Source: Modestobacter roseus
GTDB lineage: Bacteria; Actinomycetota; Actinomycetes; Mycobacteriales; Geodermatophilaceae
Reading direction: 5' to 3'
Length of the DNA stretch: 64,000 bases
NCBI RefSeq assembly: GCF_007994135.1
Contig: NZ_VLKF01000001.1
Location: 1,550,001 to 1,614,000 of the forward strand
Below are positions 25,016-34,120 of the stretch, in pieces (within the stretch, counting starts at the first letter, position 1; each line of letters starts with the position of its first letter). Below the pieces are notes generated by a model. The model did no database searches. It saw nothing but the letters and a program-made list of their open reading frames with translations, and had not been told where the DNA came from. Both the position numbers and the translations under genes were made by a program.

Positions 25016-25252
25016 ATCGCCACACCCCGGTCCCGCTGCGCCGACGCCCACCTCGGGTGCACCTGCCGCGGCGACGGCGCCGTCCACGCCCAGCGCGCCC
25101 GCGAGCGCGACGAGGCCCGCGCCCAGGCAGCCGACGTGGTCCCGTGCCCCGAGTGCGGCCGGCCCACCACGCCCTACCAGCTGGTCACCTGGGGCAACTG
25201 CCGCGCCTGCCGCACCGCCCACTCCCGCTCGGTGGAGCCGCTGCGCTGGTGA
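25016..25252 (+). CDS. Small Cys-rich zinc-ribbon-like protein
   Basis: About 78 residues, function unknown. N-terminal part has RCADAHLGCTCRGDG; C-terminal part has CPECGRPTTPY and NCRACR, a zinc-ribbon-like pair of CxxC motifs. No ATG, GTG or TTG lies between the csp terminator and the conserved-looking part; an AGGAGG (25004-25009) sits six bases before ATC 25016, giving a possible non-standard start. The alternative, GTG 24911, would put the start in the csp terminator. Ends inside a 14-base tandem array, and converges on the helicase. Confidence 0.55.
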   Translation: MATPRSRCADAHLGCTCRGDGAVHAQRARERDEARAQAADVVPCPECGRPTTPYQLVTWGNCRACRTAHSRSVEPLRW

Positions 25253-25310
25253 GCCTGCGCTGGTGAGCCTGCGCTGGTGAGCCTGCGCTGGTGAGCCCGC
25301 GCTGGTGAGA
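25241..25310. repeat. 5 x 14-bp tandem repeat at the 3' end of the zinc-ribbon gene
   Basis: CTGCGCTGGTGAGC is repeated at 25241, 25255, 25269 and 25283, with a diverged fifth copy (CCGCGCTGGTGAGA) at 25297-25310. The first copy contains the last codons and the stop; the others are downstream. Looks like slippage duplication of the gene end. Confidence 0.95.
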
Positions 25311-25316
25311 AGCCGG

Positions 25317-25345
25317 CTCGCCGGTGAGCACGGCCCACCGGCGAG
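25317..25345. terminator. Bidirectional hairpin between convergent genes
   Basis: CTCGCCGGTG (25317-25326) pairs perfectly with CACCGGCGAG (25336-25345) around a 9-base loop. Placed between the zinc-ribbon gene and the helicase end, so it can serve both strands. Confidence 0.7.
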
Positions 25346-25362
25346 CAGCACCGGCCGCCGGT

Positions 25363-27525
25363 TCAGTCGTCGGCGGGCACCGGCAGCGGCGCGACCGGCA
25401 CCGGCCGCGCCTCCAGGGCGTCGGTGAGCAACGCCACCAGCGCCTCCAGCTGCACGTCGGCCGACGACTGCACCTCCTCGTCGGAACCGTCCAGCGCCCG
25501 GGCGGCCAGCCCCGCCTTGCTGTCGATCAGCTCGGCGATCCGGGCGTCGATGGTCTGCGCGGCGATGATCCGCCAGGCGGTGACCGGCTCGGTCTGCCCG
25601 ATGCGGTGGCTGCGGTCGATGGCCTGGGTCTGCTCGGCGTCGGTCCACGACAGCTCCGCGAGCACCACGTTGGACGCCACCTGCAGGTTGATCCCCACCC
25701 CGGCCGCGGTCAGCGAGCAGACGGCGACGGCGACGCCCGGGTCGTTGACGAAGGCGTCGACGTTGCGCTGCCGCACGCCGGGCGTCTGGTCCCCGCGGAT
25801 GGAGGAGAACCGCACGCCCTGCTTGGTGAACACCTGCTCGGCGGCGTCCATGACGTCGACGTGCTTGGCGAAGAAGACCACCTTGCCGGCGCTGCGGGCC
25901 AGCTGCGCGGCGTAGTCGGCGGCGAGGTCGGCCTTGGCCTGGCCGATCCGGCGCAGCATGCCGAAGACGTTGTCCCCGTTGCTGGAGGTCGTCGCGTCCT
26001 TGAGCTCCCAGCGGGCCACCGTGCGGACCAGGTCCGCGTCGATGCCCTCGACCTGCTCACCGGCGCGGCGGTTGGCCAGCGCGGTCTCGTACCGGGCGAC
26101 CATCCGGCGGGCGAGGTCGCGCTCGGCGGCGCGGATCGAGCGGCCGGCCGCGCCGTCCAGCTCGACCGGCAGGTCCGCGATCCGGCGGGCGGGGATGTCG
26201 GCGGCCACCTCGACCTTGCGGCGCCGGACGATGCCCATGTCGATGACGCAGCGCCGGGCGGCGGTGTAGAAGCCCGGGTCGGCCGGGGTCAGGCCGACCT
26301 CCTCCAGGGCGTTCATCAGCTCGCCCAGCGGCTTCGCGTCGTCGATCCAGCCGAGGAACTGCCAGATCGCCCGGAAGTCCTCGATGTCGTTGATCAGCGG
26401 CGTGCCGGTCAGCGCCATGAGCAGCGGCCGGACGGTGCGGGTGCGCAGCCGCTCGGAGAGCTCGAGGACGTGCTGGGAACGCTGCGAGGTCTTGTTCTTG
26501 ATGAAGTGCGCCTCGTCGACCACCATGCCGCGGAAGCCGAAGTCGCCGAGCCAGCCCACGTGCCGGTCGAGCACCTCGTAGTTCACAACCACGACGTCGG
26601 CGAAGCCGTCGACGGTCTCCCCGTTGCCGTGGATCACGGTGGCCCGGCGGCGCGGCGTCCAGCGGGCGGCCTCGCGGGCCCAGTTGGTCTTGACCACGTT
26701 CGGCACGACGACCAGCAGCGGGTAGGCGTCGGCGGCCTCCGCGGCGAGCAGCGCCTGCGCGGTCTTGCCCAGCCCGGGCTCGTCGGCGAGCAGGAAGGTG
26801 CGGTGACCGGCGGCCGCGGCGGCCACCAGCTGCGCCTGGTGGGGCATCAGCTCGGCGCCCCCGGGCAGCGGCCGGGCCGACGGTGCGGGCAGCGGCATGC
26901 ACGCGGCGTCGCCGCCGCCGGCCCGCTCGAAGGAGTTGAGCAGCGGGCCGATCAGCTCCCAGCCGGCGAGCCGGCGCGGCCGGGCCACGGGCGGGGGCGC
27001 GGCGGAGAAGTCGGGCGCGAGGAAGGGGTTGGCCAGCTGCCGGGAGATCACCGACTGCGGCACCACCCGGTGCTCGGGCGCCGCGGCCGGCGTGGCCGCG
27101 GGCTCCGGCTCGGGCTCCGGCTCGGGTTCGGGCTCGATGCCGACCGACCGCTGCATCTCCTGCTGCAGCGACCGGGCGGCGGAGGTGACGACGGCGTCAT
27201 CGGCCAGCAGCGCGAGCAACCCGGGGTCGCGCACGGCGGTCTTGGCCAGGATCGTGCCGATCCCGTCGATCTTCTTGAGCTGCTCGGACCGGGCGGCGGA
27301 GCTGAGGCTCTCGTCCGCCCGCACGCGGGCGTGCTCCTCGCGCACCATCAGGGCGACGACCTGGAACTTGGTGCGCACCGCCGGGGTGACGCGGCCGGCC
27401 TGGACGGCGGCCTCCACCGAGCGGACGGTGCGGGACAGCAGCGTGACGACGTCGCCGGGGACGCGTCGCTGGTTCCGCGGGGCCGCACGTCGCGGCCCGG
27501 TCGGGCGCTGGCCTGATCGGCCCAC
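25363..27525 (-). CDS. SNF2-family DEAD/DEAH ATP-dependent helicase
   Basis: 720 residues. The first ~200 are basic and flexible, with an (EP)6 run near residue 135. Helicase motifs: Q-rich entry ELMPHQAQLVAA, Walker A ADEPGLGKTAQ, Ia VVPNVVKTNW, DEAH box VVDEAHFIKN, III ALTGTPL, then IV-VI KVVFFAKHVDV, SLTAAGVGINLQVAS and DRSHRIGQ. Probably a DNA translocase in repair or chromatin remodelling. GTG 27525 has AGGAGG six bases upstream and is preferred over the upstream ATGs at 27579 and 27567. Confidence 0.9.
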   Translation of the reverse strand: MGRSGQRPTGPRRAAPRNQRRVPGDVVTLLSRTVRSVEAAVQAGRVTPAVRTKFQVVALMVREEHARVRADESLSSAARSEQLKKIDGIGTILAKTAVRDPGLLALLADDAVVTSAARSLQQEMQRSVGIEPEPEPEPEPEPAATPAAAPEHRVVPQSVISRQLANPFLAPDFSAAPPPVARPRRLAGWELIGPLLNSFERAGGGDAACMPLPAPSARPLPGGAELMPHQAQLVAAAAAGHRTFLLADEPGLGKTAQALLAAEAADAYPLLVVVPNVVKTNWAREAARWTPRRRATVIHGNGETVDGFADVVVVNYEVLDRHVGWLGDFGFRGMVVDEAHFIKNKTSQRSQHVLELSERLRTRTVRPLLMALTGTPLINDIEDFRAIWQFLGWIDDAKPLGELMNALEEVGLTPADPGFYTAARRCVIDMGIVRRRKVEVAADIPARRIADLPVELDGAAGRSIRAAERDLARRMVARYETALANRRAGEQVEGIDADLVRTVARWELKDATTSSNGDNVFGMLRRIGQAKADLAADYAAQLARSAGKVVFFAKHVDVMDAAEQVFTKQGVRFSSIRGDQTPGVRQRNVDAFVNDPGVAVAVCSLTAAGVGINLQVASNVVLAELSWTDAEQTQAIDRSHRIGQTEPVTAWRIIAAQTIDARIAELIDSKAGLAARALDGSDEEVQSSADVQLEALVALLTDALEARPVPVAPLPVPADD

Positions 27526-28124
27526 AGATCCTCCTCTGGATGCCGCGCGCGGAGTCGCCCGCGGCATGGTGCTGCGCACCGCCCCGGAGCCGGGCGACGG
27601 ACGTCGCGGACGGCGGGCCTCCGGTGCCCACCCCGCGCCGGGACCTGGCCGGGCGGACCTCCGTGAGGCCGACGCCTCGGCCCCTGGGACCCCACCCTCG
27701 CGGAGGGACCGGAGCCTCCGATCGGCGGCCGGGGCGACACACGGTGAGCCGGACGTCGCCGCCTGACACCCTGCAGGTGCCGGGTGGTCGGTGCTGGTCC
27801 GAGGCTACCCGGTGCCGGGCCGGCGGGCAGCGCGCACCGTCCCGCCGTCGTCCGCGGGACCACCGGCGTTCCCGGGAGGACAGCCGGGCCAGCGGGCGCG
27901 GCGTCGGCGTGGGAGCCTCCGCTCGTGACGCACCCGGTCCCGTCCGCGCCGTCCGCGCCGCGACTACGTCACTTGTCGCGGTGGGCCCGCGACGCGCGCA
28001 CGGCCCGGTCCCGTCATCCGGGTGATCCGCCGTGACGCACCTCATTCCTAAGGTGCACTGAGAGACGTGGCCGGTCCACCCCGGCCACCCACCGTCCCAG
28101 CGACCCCTGCCAGGAGCCTCCCCC
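27526..28124. other. 599-bp intergenic region between helicase and purU
   Basis: Divergent promoter region. Several short open frames are present but none has a ribosome site or recognisable protein. Near the purU end there is an inverted repeat GCACCT-8 nt-AGGTGC (28037-28056) that overlaps a -10-like TAAGGT (28049-28054). Nothing else is recognised; unusually long for this compact genome. Confidence 0.6.
28037..28056 (+). promoter_or_regulatory. Inverted repeat over candidate -10 upstream of purU
   Basis: GCACCT (28037-28042) and AGGTGC (28051-28056) separated by CATTCCTA. The element overlaps TAAGGT, a plausible -10, 69 bases upstream of the purU start. Suggests a repressor site for the purU-folD genes; no matching regulator identified. 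Confidence 0.4.
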
Positions 28125-29033
28125 ATGAGCCAGATGGTCACCCTCGGCGCCCCGCGTGCGGCAGCGTCCCCGATGCCCGGCACCCGGGACGTCGGCCGCC
28201 TGCTGGTGCAGTGCGACGACCGACCCGGCGTCGTCGCCGCGGTCTCGACCTTCCTGGCCGAGCACGGGGCGAACATCATCGAGCTCGGCCAGTACTCCAC
28301 CGACCCGGAGGGCGGGCGCTTCTTCCAGCGCACCGTGTTCCACCTCGACGGGCTGTCCGCCCAGCAGGAGCGCCTCGAGGCGGAGTTCGCCGACGTCGCC
28401 GCCCGGTTCGGGCTGGACTGGTCGCTCACCCGGGCCGACGAGCCGAAGCGGGTGGGCATCATGGTCTCCCGCTACGACCACTGCCTGCTGGACCTGCTGT
28501 GGCGGGTCGGCCGCGGTGAGCTGGCGATGAACCCGGTCCTGGTGGTGAGCAACCACGCCGACCTCGCCGACGAGGTGCGCGCCTTCGGCGTCCCGTTCAT
28601 CCACATCCCGGTCACCAAGGACACCAAGGCCGAGGCGGAGGCCCGCCAGCTGGAGGTGCTGCGGGGCAACGTCGACCTGGTCGTCATGGCCCGCTACATG
28701 CAGATCCTCAGCAACACGTTCCTGGAGTCCGTCGGCTGCCCGGTGATCAACATCCACCACTCGTTCCTGCCGGCGTTCATGGGGGCCAACCCCTACGTGC
28801 AGGCGAAGTCCCGCGGCGTGAAGCTGATCGGCGCCACGGCGCACTACGCCACCGCGGACCTGGACGAGGGTCCGATCATCGAGCAGGACGTCACCCGGGT
28901 GTCGCACGCGCAGACCTCGGCCGAGCTGCAGCGCCGCGGCGCCGACGTCGAGCGCTCGGTGCTGGCCCGCGCGGTCACCTGGCACTGCGAGGACCGGGTG
29001 TTCCGGCACGGCAACGCCACCGTGGTGCTCTGA
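28125..29033 (+). CDS. purU: Formyltetrahydrofolate deformylase
   Basis: 302 residues. ACT domain at about 25-100 ([27 protein letters not shown]), then a formyl-transferase-like hydrolase domain with [30 protein letters not shown] and [13 protein letters not shown]. Hydrolyses 10-formyl-THF to formate and free THF. In most bacteria it feeds purine synthesis or balances C1 pools; here it heads folD, metF and ligM and would drain methyl-derived C1 as formate while recycling THF. ATG with CAGGAG about eight bases upstream. Overlaps folD (TGATG). Confidence 0.95.
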   Translation: MSQMVTLGAPRAAASPMPGTRDVGRLLVQCDDRPGVVAAVSTFLAEHGANIIELGQYSTDPEGGRFFQRTVFHLDGLSAQQERLEAEFADVAARFGLDWSLTRADEPKRVGIMVSRYDHCLLDLLWRVGRGELAMNPVLVVSNHADLADEVRAFGVPFIHIPVTKDTKAEAEARQLEVLRGNVDLVVMARYMQILSNTFLESVGCPVINIHHSFLPAFMGANPYVQAKSRGVKLIGATAHYATADLDEGPIIEQDVTRVSHAQTSAELQRRGADVERSVLARAVTWHCEDRVFRHGNATVVL

Positions 29034-29077
29034 TGGACGGCAAGTTCATGGACGGCAAGTTCATGGACGGCAAAGCG
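29033..29077 (+). repeat. 3 x 15-bp tandem repeat at folD start
   Basis: ATGGACGGCAAGTTC at 29033-29047 and 29048-29062, then the diverged ATGGACGGCAAAGCG at 29063-29077. Each copy begins with an in-frame ATG, so three start codons exist; the third corresponds to the usual FolD N-terminus. Confidence 0.95.
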
Positions 29078-29965
29078 CTGGCGAAGCAGGTGCGTGAGCG
29101 GACGGCGGCCGAGGTCGCCGAGTTCACCGCCCGCACCGGCCGCCGTCCGGGGCTGGCCACCGTCCTGGTCGGCGACGACCCGGCGTCCGCGGTCTACGTG
29201 GCCAGCAAGCGCAAGCAGTGCGTCGCCGCCGGGATGACCGACCACCACCGGCTGCTGCCGGCGACGGCGTCCCAGGACGAGGTGGCCGAGGTGCTCACCG
29301 AGCTGGCCGCCGACCCCGAGGTCTCCGGGATCCTGCTGCAGCTGCCGCTGCCGGCCGGTCTGGACGCCGGGGCGCTGGTGCAGCTGATCCCCGCGGCCAA
29401 GGACGTCGACGGGCTGACCACGCTCAGCGCCGGACTCCTCGCCCAGGGGCGGCCCGGCCTCCGGCCGTGCACCCCGTCAGGGGTGATCGAGCTGCTCGAC
29501 GCCCACGACGTGCCGCTCGAGGGCGCCAACGCGGTGGTCATCGGCCGCTCCGAGCTGGTCGGCAAGCCGGTCGCCCAGCTGCTGCTGCAGCGCAACGCGA
29601 CGGTGACGATCTGCCACTCGCGCACCCGCGACCTCGCCGAGGTCTGCCGCCGCGCCGACGTCGTCGTCGCCGCTGCCGGCCGCGCCGGCCTGGTGCAGGG
29701 CGACTGGGTCAAGGAGGGCGCCGTGGTGGTCGACGTGGGCATCCACCGCACCGACGCCGGCCTGGTGGGCGACGTCGACACCGCGGCCGCCGCGGAGCGG
29801 GCCGCGCTGATCACCCCGGTACCCGGCGGCGTCGGCCCGATGACCATCGCGATGCTGCTGCACAACACGCTCGTCGCCGCCCGCGCCCAGTTCGACGCCC
29901 AGTTCGACGCCCAGTTCGACGCCCAGTTCGACGCCGGGGCCGACGCCGGGACCGGGGCGGGCTGA
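29033..29965 (+). CDS. folD: Methylenetetrahydrofolate dehydrogenase/cyclohydrolase
   Basis: 310 residues. Catalytic YVASKRKQC (Tyr and Lys), GILLQLPLP, PCTPSGVIELL, the NADP loop VIGRSELVGKP and TPVPGGVGPMT are all intact. Oxidises methylene-THF to methenyl-THF and hydrolyses it to 10-formyl-THF. Odd ends: the N-terminus is a triple [15 protein letters not shown] repeat, each with its own ATG, and the C-terminus carries (AQFD)4. Starts one base before the purU stop ends. In actinobacteria folD is often elsewhere, so this may be a dedicated second copy. Confidence 0.95.
   Translation: MDGKFMDGKFMDGKALAKQVRERTAAEVAEFTARTGRRPGLATVLVGDDPASAVYVASKRKQCVAAGMTDHHRLLPATASQDEVAEVLTELAADPEVSGILLQLPLPAGLDAGALVQLIPAAKDVDGLTTLSAGLLAQGRPGLRPCTPSGVIELLDAHDVPLEGANAVVIGRSELVGKPVAQLLLQRNATVTICHSRTRDLAEVCRRADVVVAAAGRAGLVQGDWVKEGAVVVDVGIHRTDAGLVGDVDTAAAAERAALITPVPGGVGPMTIAMLLHNTLVAARAQFDAQFDAQFDAQFDAGADAGTGAG
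29885..29932 (+). repeat. 4 x 12-bp tandem repeat at folD end
   Basis: GCCCAGTTCGAC repeated four times without change, encoding AQFD units just before the C-terminus, beyond the conserved FolD fold. Confidence 0.95.
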
Positions 29966-30070
29966 GGTCGCACGGTGCCCGCCCGCGCGACATTTGACCC
30001 GCTCACGGCTGCCACACCCGCCCGCCGCGGAGCCGCCATTGCACTGTGCCGCCGGTCACAGGCCCGTCCC

Positions 30071-30076
30071 TATGGT
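30071..30076 (+). promoter_or_regulatory. Candidate -10 of metF-ligM
   Basis: TATGGT, 93 bases upstream of the metF GTG, in a 203-base gap. GTCAC (30055-30059) and GTGAC (30075-30079) flank it as an inverted pair that could be an operator. The -35 region is weak, so an activator may be needed. Confidence 0.35.
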
Positions 30077-30168
30077 GACGGGGGGACGACGGCCACCGGC
30101 CGGCCCGCCCCAGCCCCGCCGCCCGCGCCCCGTCCCCGGGTGCGCACCCCACGAGGAAGGGACACGGA

Positions 30169-31035
30169 GTGAACAGGTCGCTTCCGCGCAACCCCGAGAC
30201 CCGCGCCGCCCTGCGCCGGACGTTCGAGACGCTCGGCTACGAGGTCATCCCGTTCAAGAAGACCGGGGACGACGTCCAGGAGCACGTGCCCACGGACGTC
30301 CGCCTGACCGTCACCGCCTCCCCGGCGAAGGGCATGGGGGCGACCGTCGAGCTGGCCGTCCGGCTGACCCAGGCCGGCTACACCGTGGCCCCGCACTTCA
30401 GCGCCCAGCAGATCCACGACCGGGCACACCTGACCGACGTCATCGCCCAGGTCCGCGAGGCCGGCATCACCGAGGTGTTCGTCGTCGGCGGTGACCCGAC
30501 CGACACCCCCACCGAGTTCAAGGACGCCCACGCGCTGCTGCTGGCGATGAAGGAGATCGGGCACCCGTTCACCGAGGTCGGCATCGGCGGCCACCCCGAG
30601 GGCCACCCGTCCGTCTCCGACGACGTGCTCTACGGCGCGCTCGCCGACAAGGCGCCCTTCGCCCAGCACATCACCACCCAGATCTGCTTCGACACCGGCA
30701 AGATCCTCGGCTGGGCCCGGGAGCTGCGCCGCCGCGGCGTCGACCTGCCGATCCACATCGGCATCCCGGGCGCGGTGACCCGGCAGAAGCTGCTGCGGGT
30801 CTCCAACGGCCTCGGTGTCGGGGAGTCGGCGAAGTTCCTCAAGAAGCAGCAGAACCTGCTGTGGCGCTTCTTCGTGCCCGGCGGCTACAGCCCCGACGGC
30901 ATCATCCGCGGCCTGGCCCCGGAGATCGGGGCGAGCGACCAGCGGATCGAGAAGTTCCACGTCTTCACCTTCAACGACCTGGCGCCGACCGAGGCGTGGC
31001 GGCAGCAGATGCTGTCCCGCCTCGCCGAGCAGTAG
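30169..31035 (+). CDS. metF: Methylenetetrahydrofolate reductase (short MetF type)
   Basis: 288 residues, TIM-barrel MTHFR family. Recognisable are PHFSAQQIHDRAHL, VFVVGGDPT, EVGIGGHPEGHP, FITTQICFD-like HITTQICFD and HIGIPGAV. Interconverts methylene-THF and methyl-THF. Beside ligM it would run toward methylene-THF, oxidising the methyl-THF made by demethylation, as MetF does in the Sphingobium ligM cluster. GTG with GAGGAAGG ten bases upstream. ligM starts 87 bases after its stop. Confidence 0.92.
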   Translation: MNRSLPRNPETRAALRRTFETLGYEVIPFKKTGDDVQEHVPTDVRLTVTASPAKGMGATVELAVRLTQAGYTVAPHFSAQQIHDRAHLTDVIAQVREAGITEVFVVGGDPTDTPTEFKDAHALLLAMKEIGHPFTEVGIGGHPEGHPSVSDDVLYGALADKAPFAQHITTQICFDTGKILGWARELRRRGVDLPIHIGIPGAVTRQKLLRVSNGLGVGESAKFLKKQQNLLWRFFVPGGYSPDGIIRGLAPEIGASDQRIEKFHVFTFNDLAPTEAWRQQMLSRLAEQ

Positions 31036-32520
<1,485 letters not shown>

Positions 32521-32537
32521 CCTCCGGGTCGGTCGCA

Positions 32538-32583
32538 CCAGGGGCCGGGGAGCGCTGCGCACGCAGCGTTCCCCGGCCCCTGG
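32538..32583 (+). terminator. Terminator hairpin after ligM
   Basis: 21-bp stem: CCAGGGGCCGGGGAGCGCTGC (bases 32538-32558, trimmed here to its pairing) with 32563-32583, one G-U wobble, loop GCAC. Ends the metF-ligM transcript. Confidence 0.9.
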
Positions 32584-32606
32584 CCGTTTCGCGGGACCGG
32601 AGCGGT

Positions 32607-32667
32607 GATCACCCCGGCACCAGCGGGGTCTCCTCCGCGCTGTGACCCCGCTGGAGCCGGGGTGATC
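32607..32667. repeat. Long inverted repeat beside a truncated gene
   Basis: Left arm 32607-32630 and right arm 32644-32667, 24 bases each with one mismatch, 13-base spacer; arms begin GATCACCCCGGC and end with its complement. Independent of the ligM terminator just upstream. It sits where the N-terminal half of an acetyltransferase gene should be. Could be a small palindromic mobile element or a second terminator. Confidence 0.85.
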
Positions 32668-32714
32668 ATGAACCGGCGGCGCGTACCTTCCCGGCTTGCC
32701 CGCTGTCCCAGTCG

Positions 32715-33062
32715 GTGCCGGGGGCGGCCTACGTGCACGTCATCGGGGTGGACCCGGCCCACCGTGGGCAGCGGATCGGCCGCTGGCTCCACGAGCAGTT
32801 CGCCACCACGGCGTCACGTCGCGGTGCGACCGTGGTGCGCTGCATCACCAGCCCGGGCAACCGGGCCTCCGTCGCCTTCCACACCCGCCTGGGGTTCGAG
32901 GTGGAACCGAGCGCAACCCTCGTCGACGGTGTCGCGGTGCAGTCGGACTACGACGGCCCCGGCCTGGACCGGGTCTGCTTTGTCCGCGACCTGTCCCGAC
33001 AGCCGGGCGTCGGTGCCGGCCGCCCGGGGTCAGTCGCCGGCGACGGCGGCGAGGACGCGTAG
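32715..33062 (+). pseudogene. GNAT acetyltransferase remnant (N-terminus missing)
   Basis: 115 codons homologous only to the C-terminal half of a GNAT fold: AYVHVIGVDPAHRGQRIG holds the acetyl-CoA pyrophosphate-binding motif A, and SPGNRASVAFHTRLGFE is motif B. Strands 1-3 are absent; the frame upstream (from about 32691) has no start and runs into the inverted repeat. No ribosome site precedes GTG 32715. Its 3' end overlaps the end of folP on the other strand by 33 bases. Could still be translated, but looks like debris. Confidence 0.65.
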
Positions 33063-33902
33063 CGCGTCGGCGGTGCCGGCCACCTCGTGCACCCGCACAC
33101 CCCAGGCGCCGGCCTGCGCGGCCAGCACGGTGGTGGCCAGGGTCGCCGGGTCCCGCTGCTCCGCCGTCCGGACGACGCCGCCCTGCTCGGTGAGCACCGC
33201 CTGCAGGAACCGCTTGCGCGAGGCGCCCACCAGCAGCGGCAGGCCCAGGTCGACCAGCGCGTCCAGGTGCCGCAGCAGCGCGACGTCGTGCTCGGGCCGC
33301 TTGGCGAACCCCAGCCCGGGGTCGAGCACCAGCCGGCCGGCGTCCACGCCCGCGGCGACGGCGGCGTCGGCCCGGGCGGTCAGCTCCGCCCGCACCTCGG
33401 CGACGACGTCGGTGTAGCTGGCCGCGGCGTACATGTCCCGGCTGTGGCCGCGCCAGTGCATGAGCACCCAGGGCACCCCGGCGTCGGCGACGACGCGGGC
33501 CATCGCCGGGTCGGCCAGCCCGCCGCTGACGTCGTTGACCAGCACCGCCCCCGCGGCGATCGCGGCCTCGGCCACGGCCGCGCGGGTGGTGTCCACGCTG
33601 ACCGCCACGCCGGCCGCGGTCAGCTCGGCGACCACCGGCACCACCCGGCGCAGCTCCTCGGCGACCGCTACCCGGTCCGCGCCCGGGCGGGTCGACTCCC
33701 CGCCCACGTCCACGACGTCGGCGCCGTCGGCGGCCATCGCCAGCCCGTGGGCCACGGCGGCGTCCGGGGTCGCCCACAGCCCGCCGTCGGAGAACGAGTC
33801 CGGGGTGACGTTGAGGACGCCGAGCACCGTGCACCGGCCGGTCCGGCGCAGCAGCGGGGAGGCCAGCTGCGGCGCACTGTGCGAGTTCACGACGGTGGCC
33901 AC
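33030..33902 (-). CDS. folP: Dihydropteroate synthase
   Basis: 290 residues. TIM-barrel motifs: LGVLNVTPDSFSDGG (about 27-41), VDVGGESTRPGA, VSVDTTRAAVAE, LVNDVSGG, MHWRGHSRDM, LDPGLGFAKRPEHD and LLVGASRKRFL. Joins 4-aminobenzoate and the pterin diphosphate in folate synthesis. GTG with GAGGAG seven bases upstream. It stands alone, away from the folE/folB/folK genes with which actinobacterial folP normally clusters, but beside the THF-dependent demethylation genes, so it may be an extra copy supporting folate demand. Confidence 0.92.
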   Translation of the reverse strand: MATVVNSHSAPQLASPLLRRTGRCTVLGVLNVTPDSFSDGGLWATPDAAVAHGLAMAADGADVVDVGGESTRPGADRVAVAEELRRVVPVVAELTAAGVAVSVDTTRAAVAEAAIAAGAVLVNDVSGGLADPAMARVVADAGVPWVLMHWRGHSRDMYAAASYTDVVAEVRAELTARADAAVAAGVDAGRLVLDPGLGFAKRPEHDVALLRHLDALVDLGLPLLVGASRKRFLQAVLTEQGGVVRTAEQRDPATLATTVLAAQAGAWGVRVHEVAGTADALRVLAAVAGD

Positions 33903-34120
33903 GCGGTGCTCCTCGCGACGGGGCGGCGCCGGGTGGCCGCCGATCCGTCGACGCTACGGAGCACCCACCGCCGGCGGATCGGGCCGACGCCCCACCCGGA
34001 CCGCGACAGATGTCCTGGCCGGCGCCGGCCCCTGACCTGCACGGTTCGTCGGCGCCCTGACCCCGGCACCCCCGGCAGCCGGCGGAGTCGCTGCGCCTCC
34101 TGGTGGGGGCCCGCTCCTGG

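Noticed and set aside
32668-32714. ATG at 32668 as start of the acetyltransferase
   Set aside because: It is in a different frame from the GNAT sequence.
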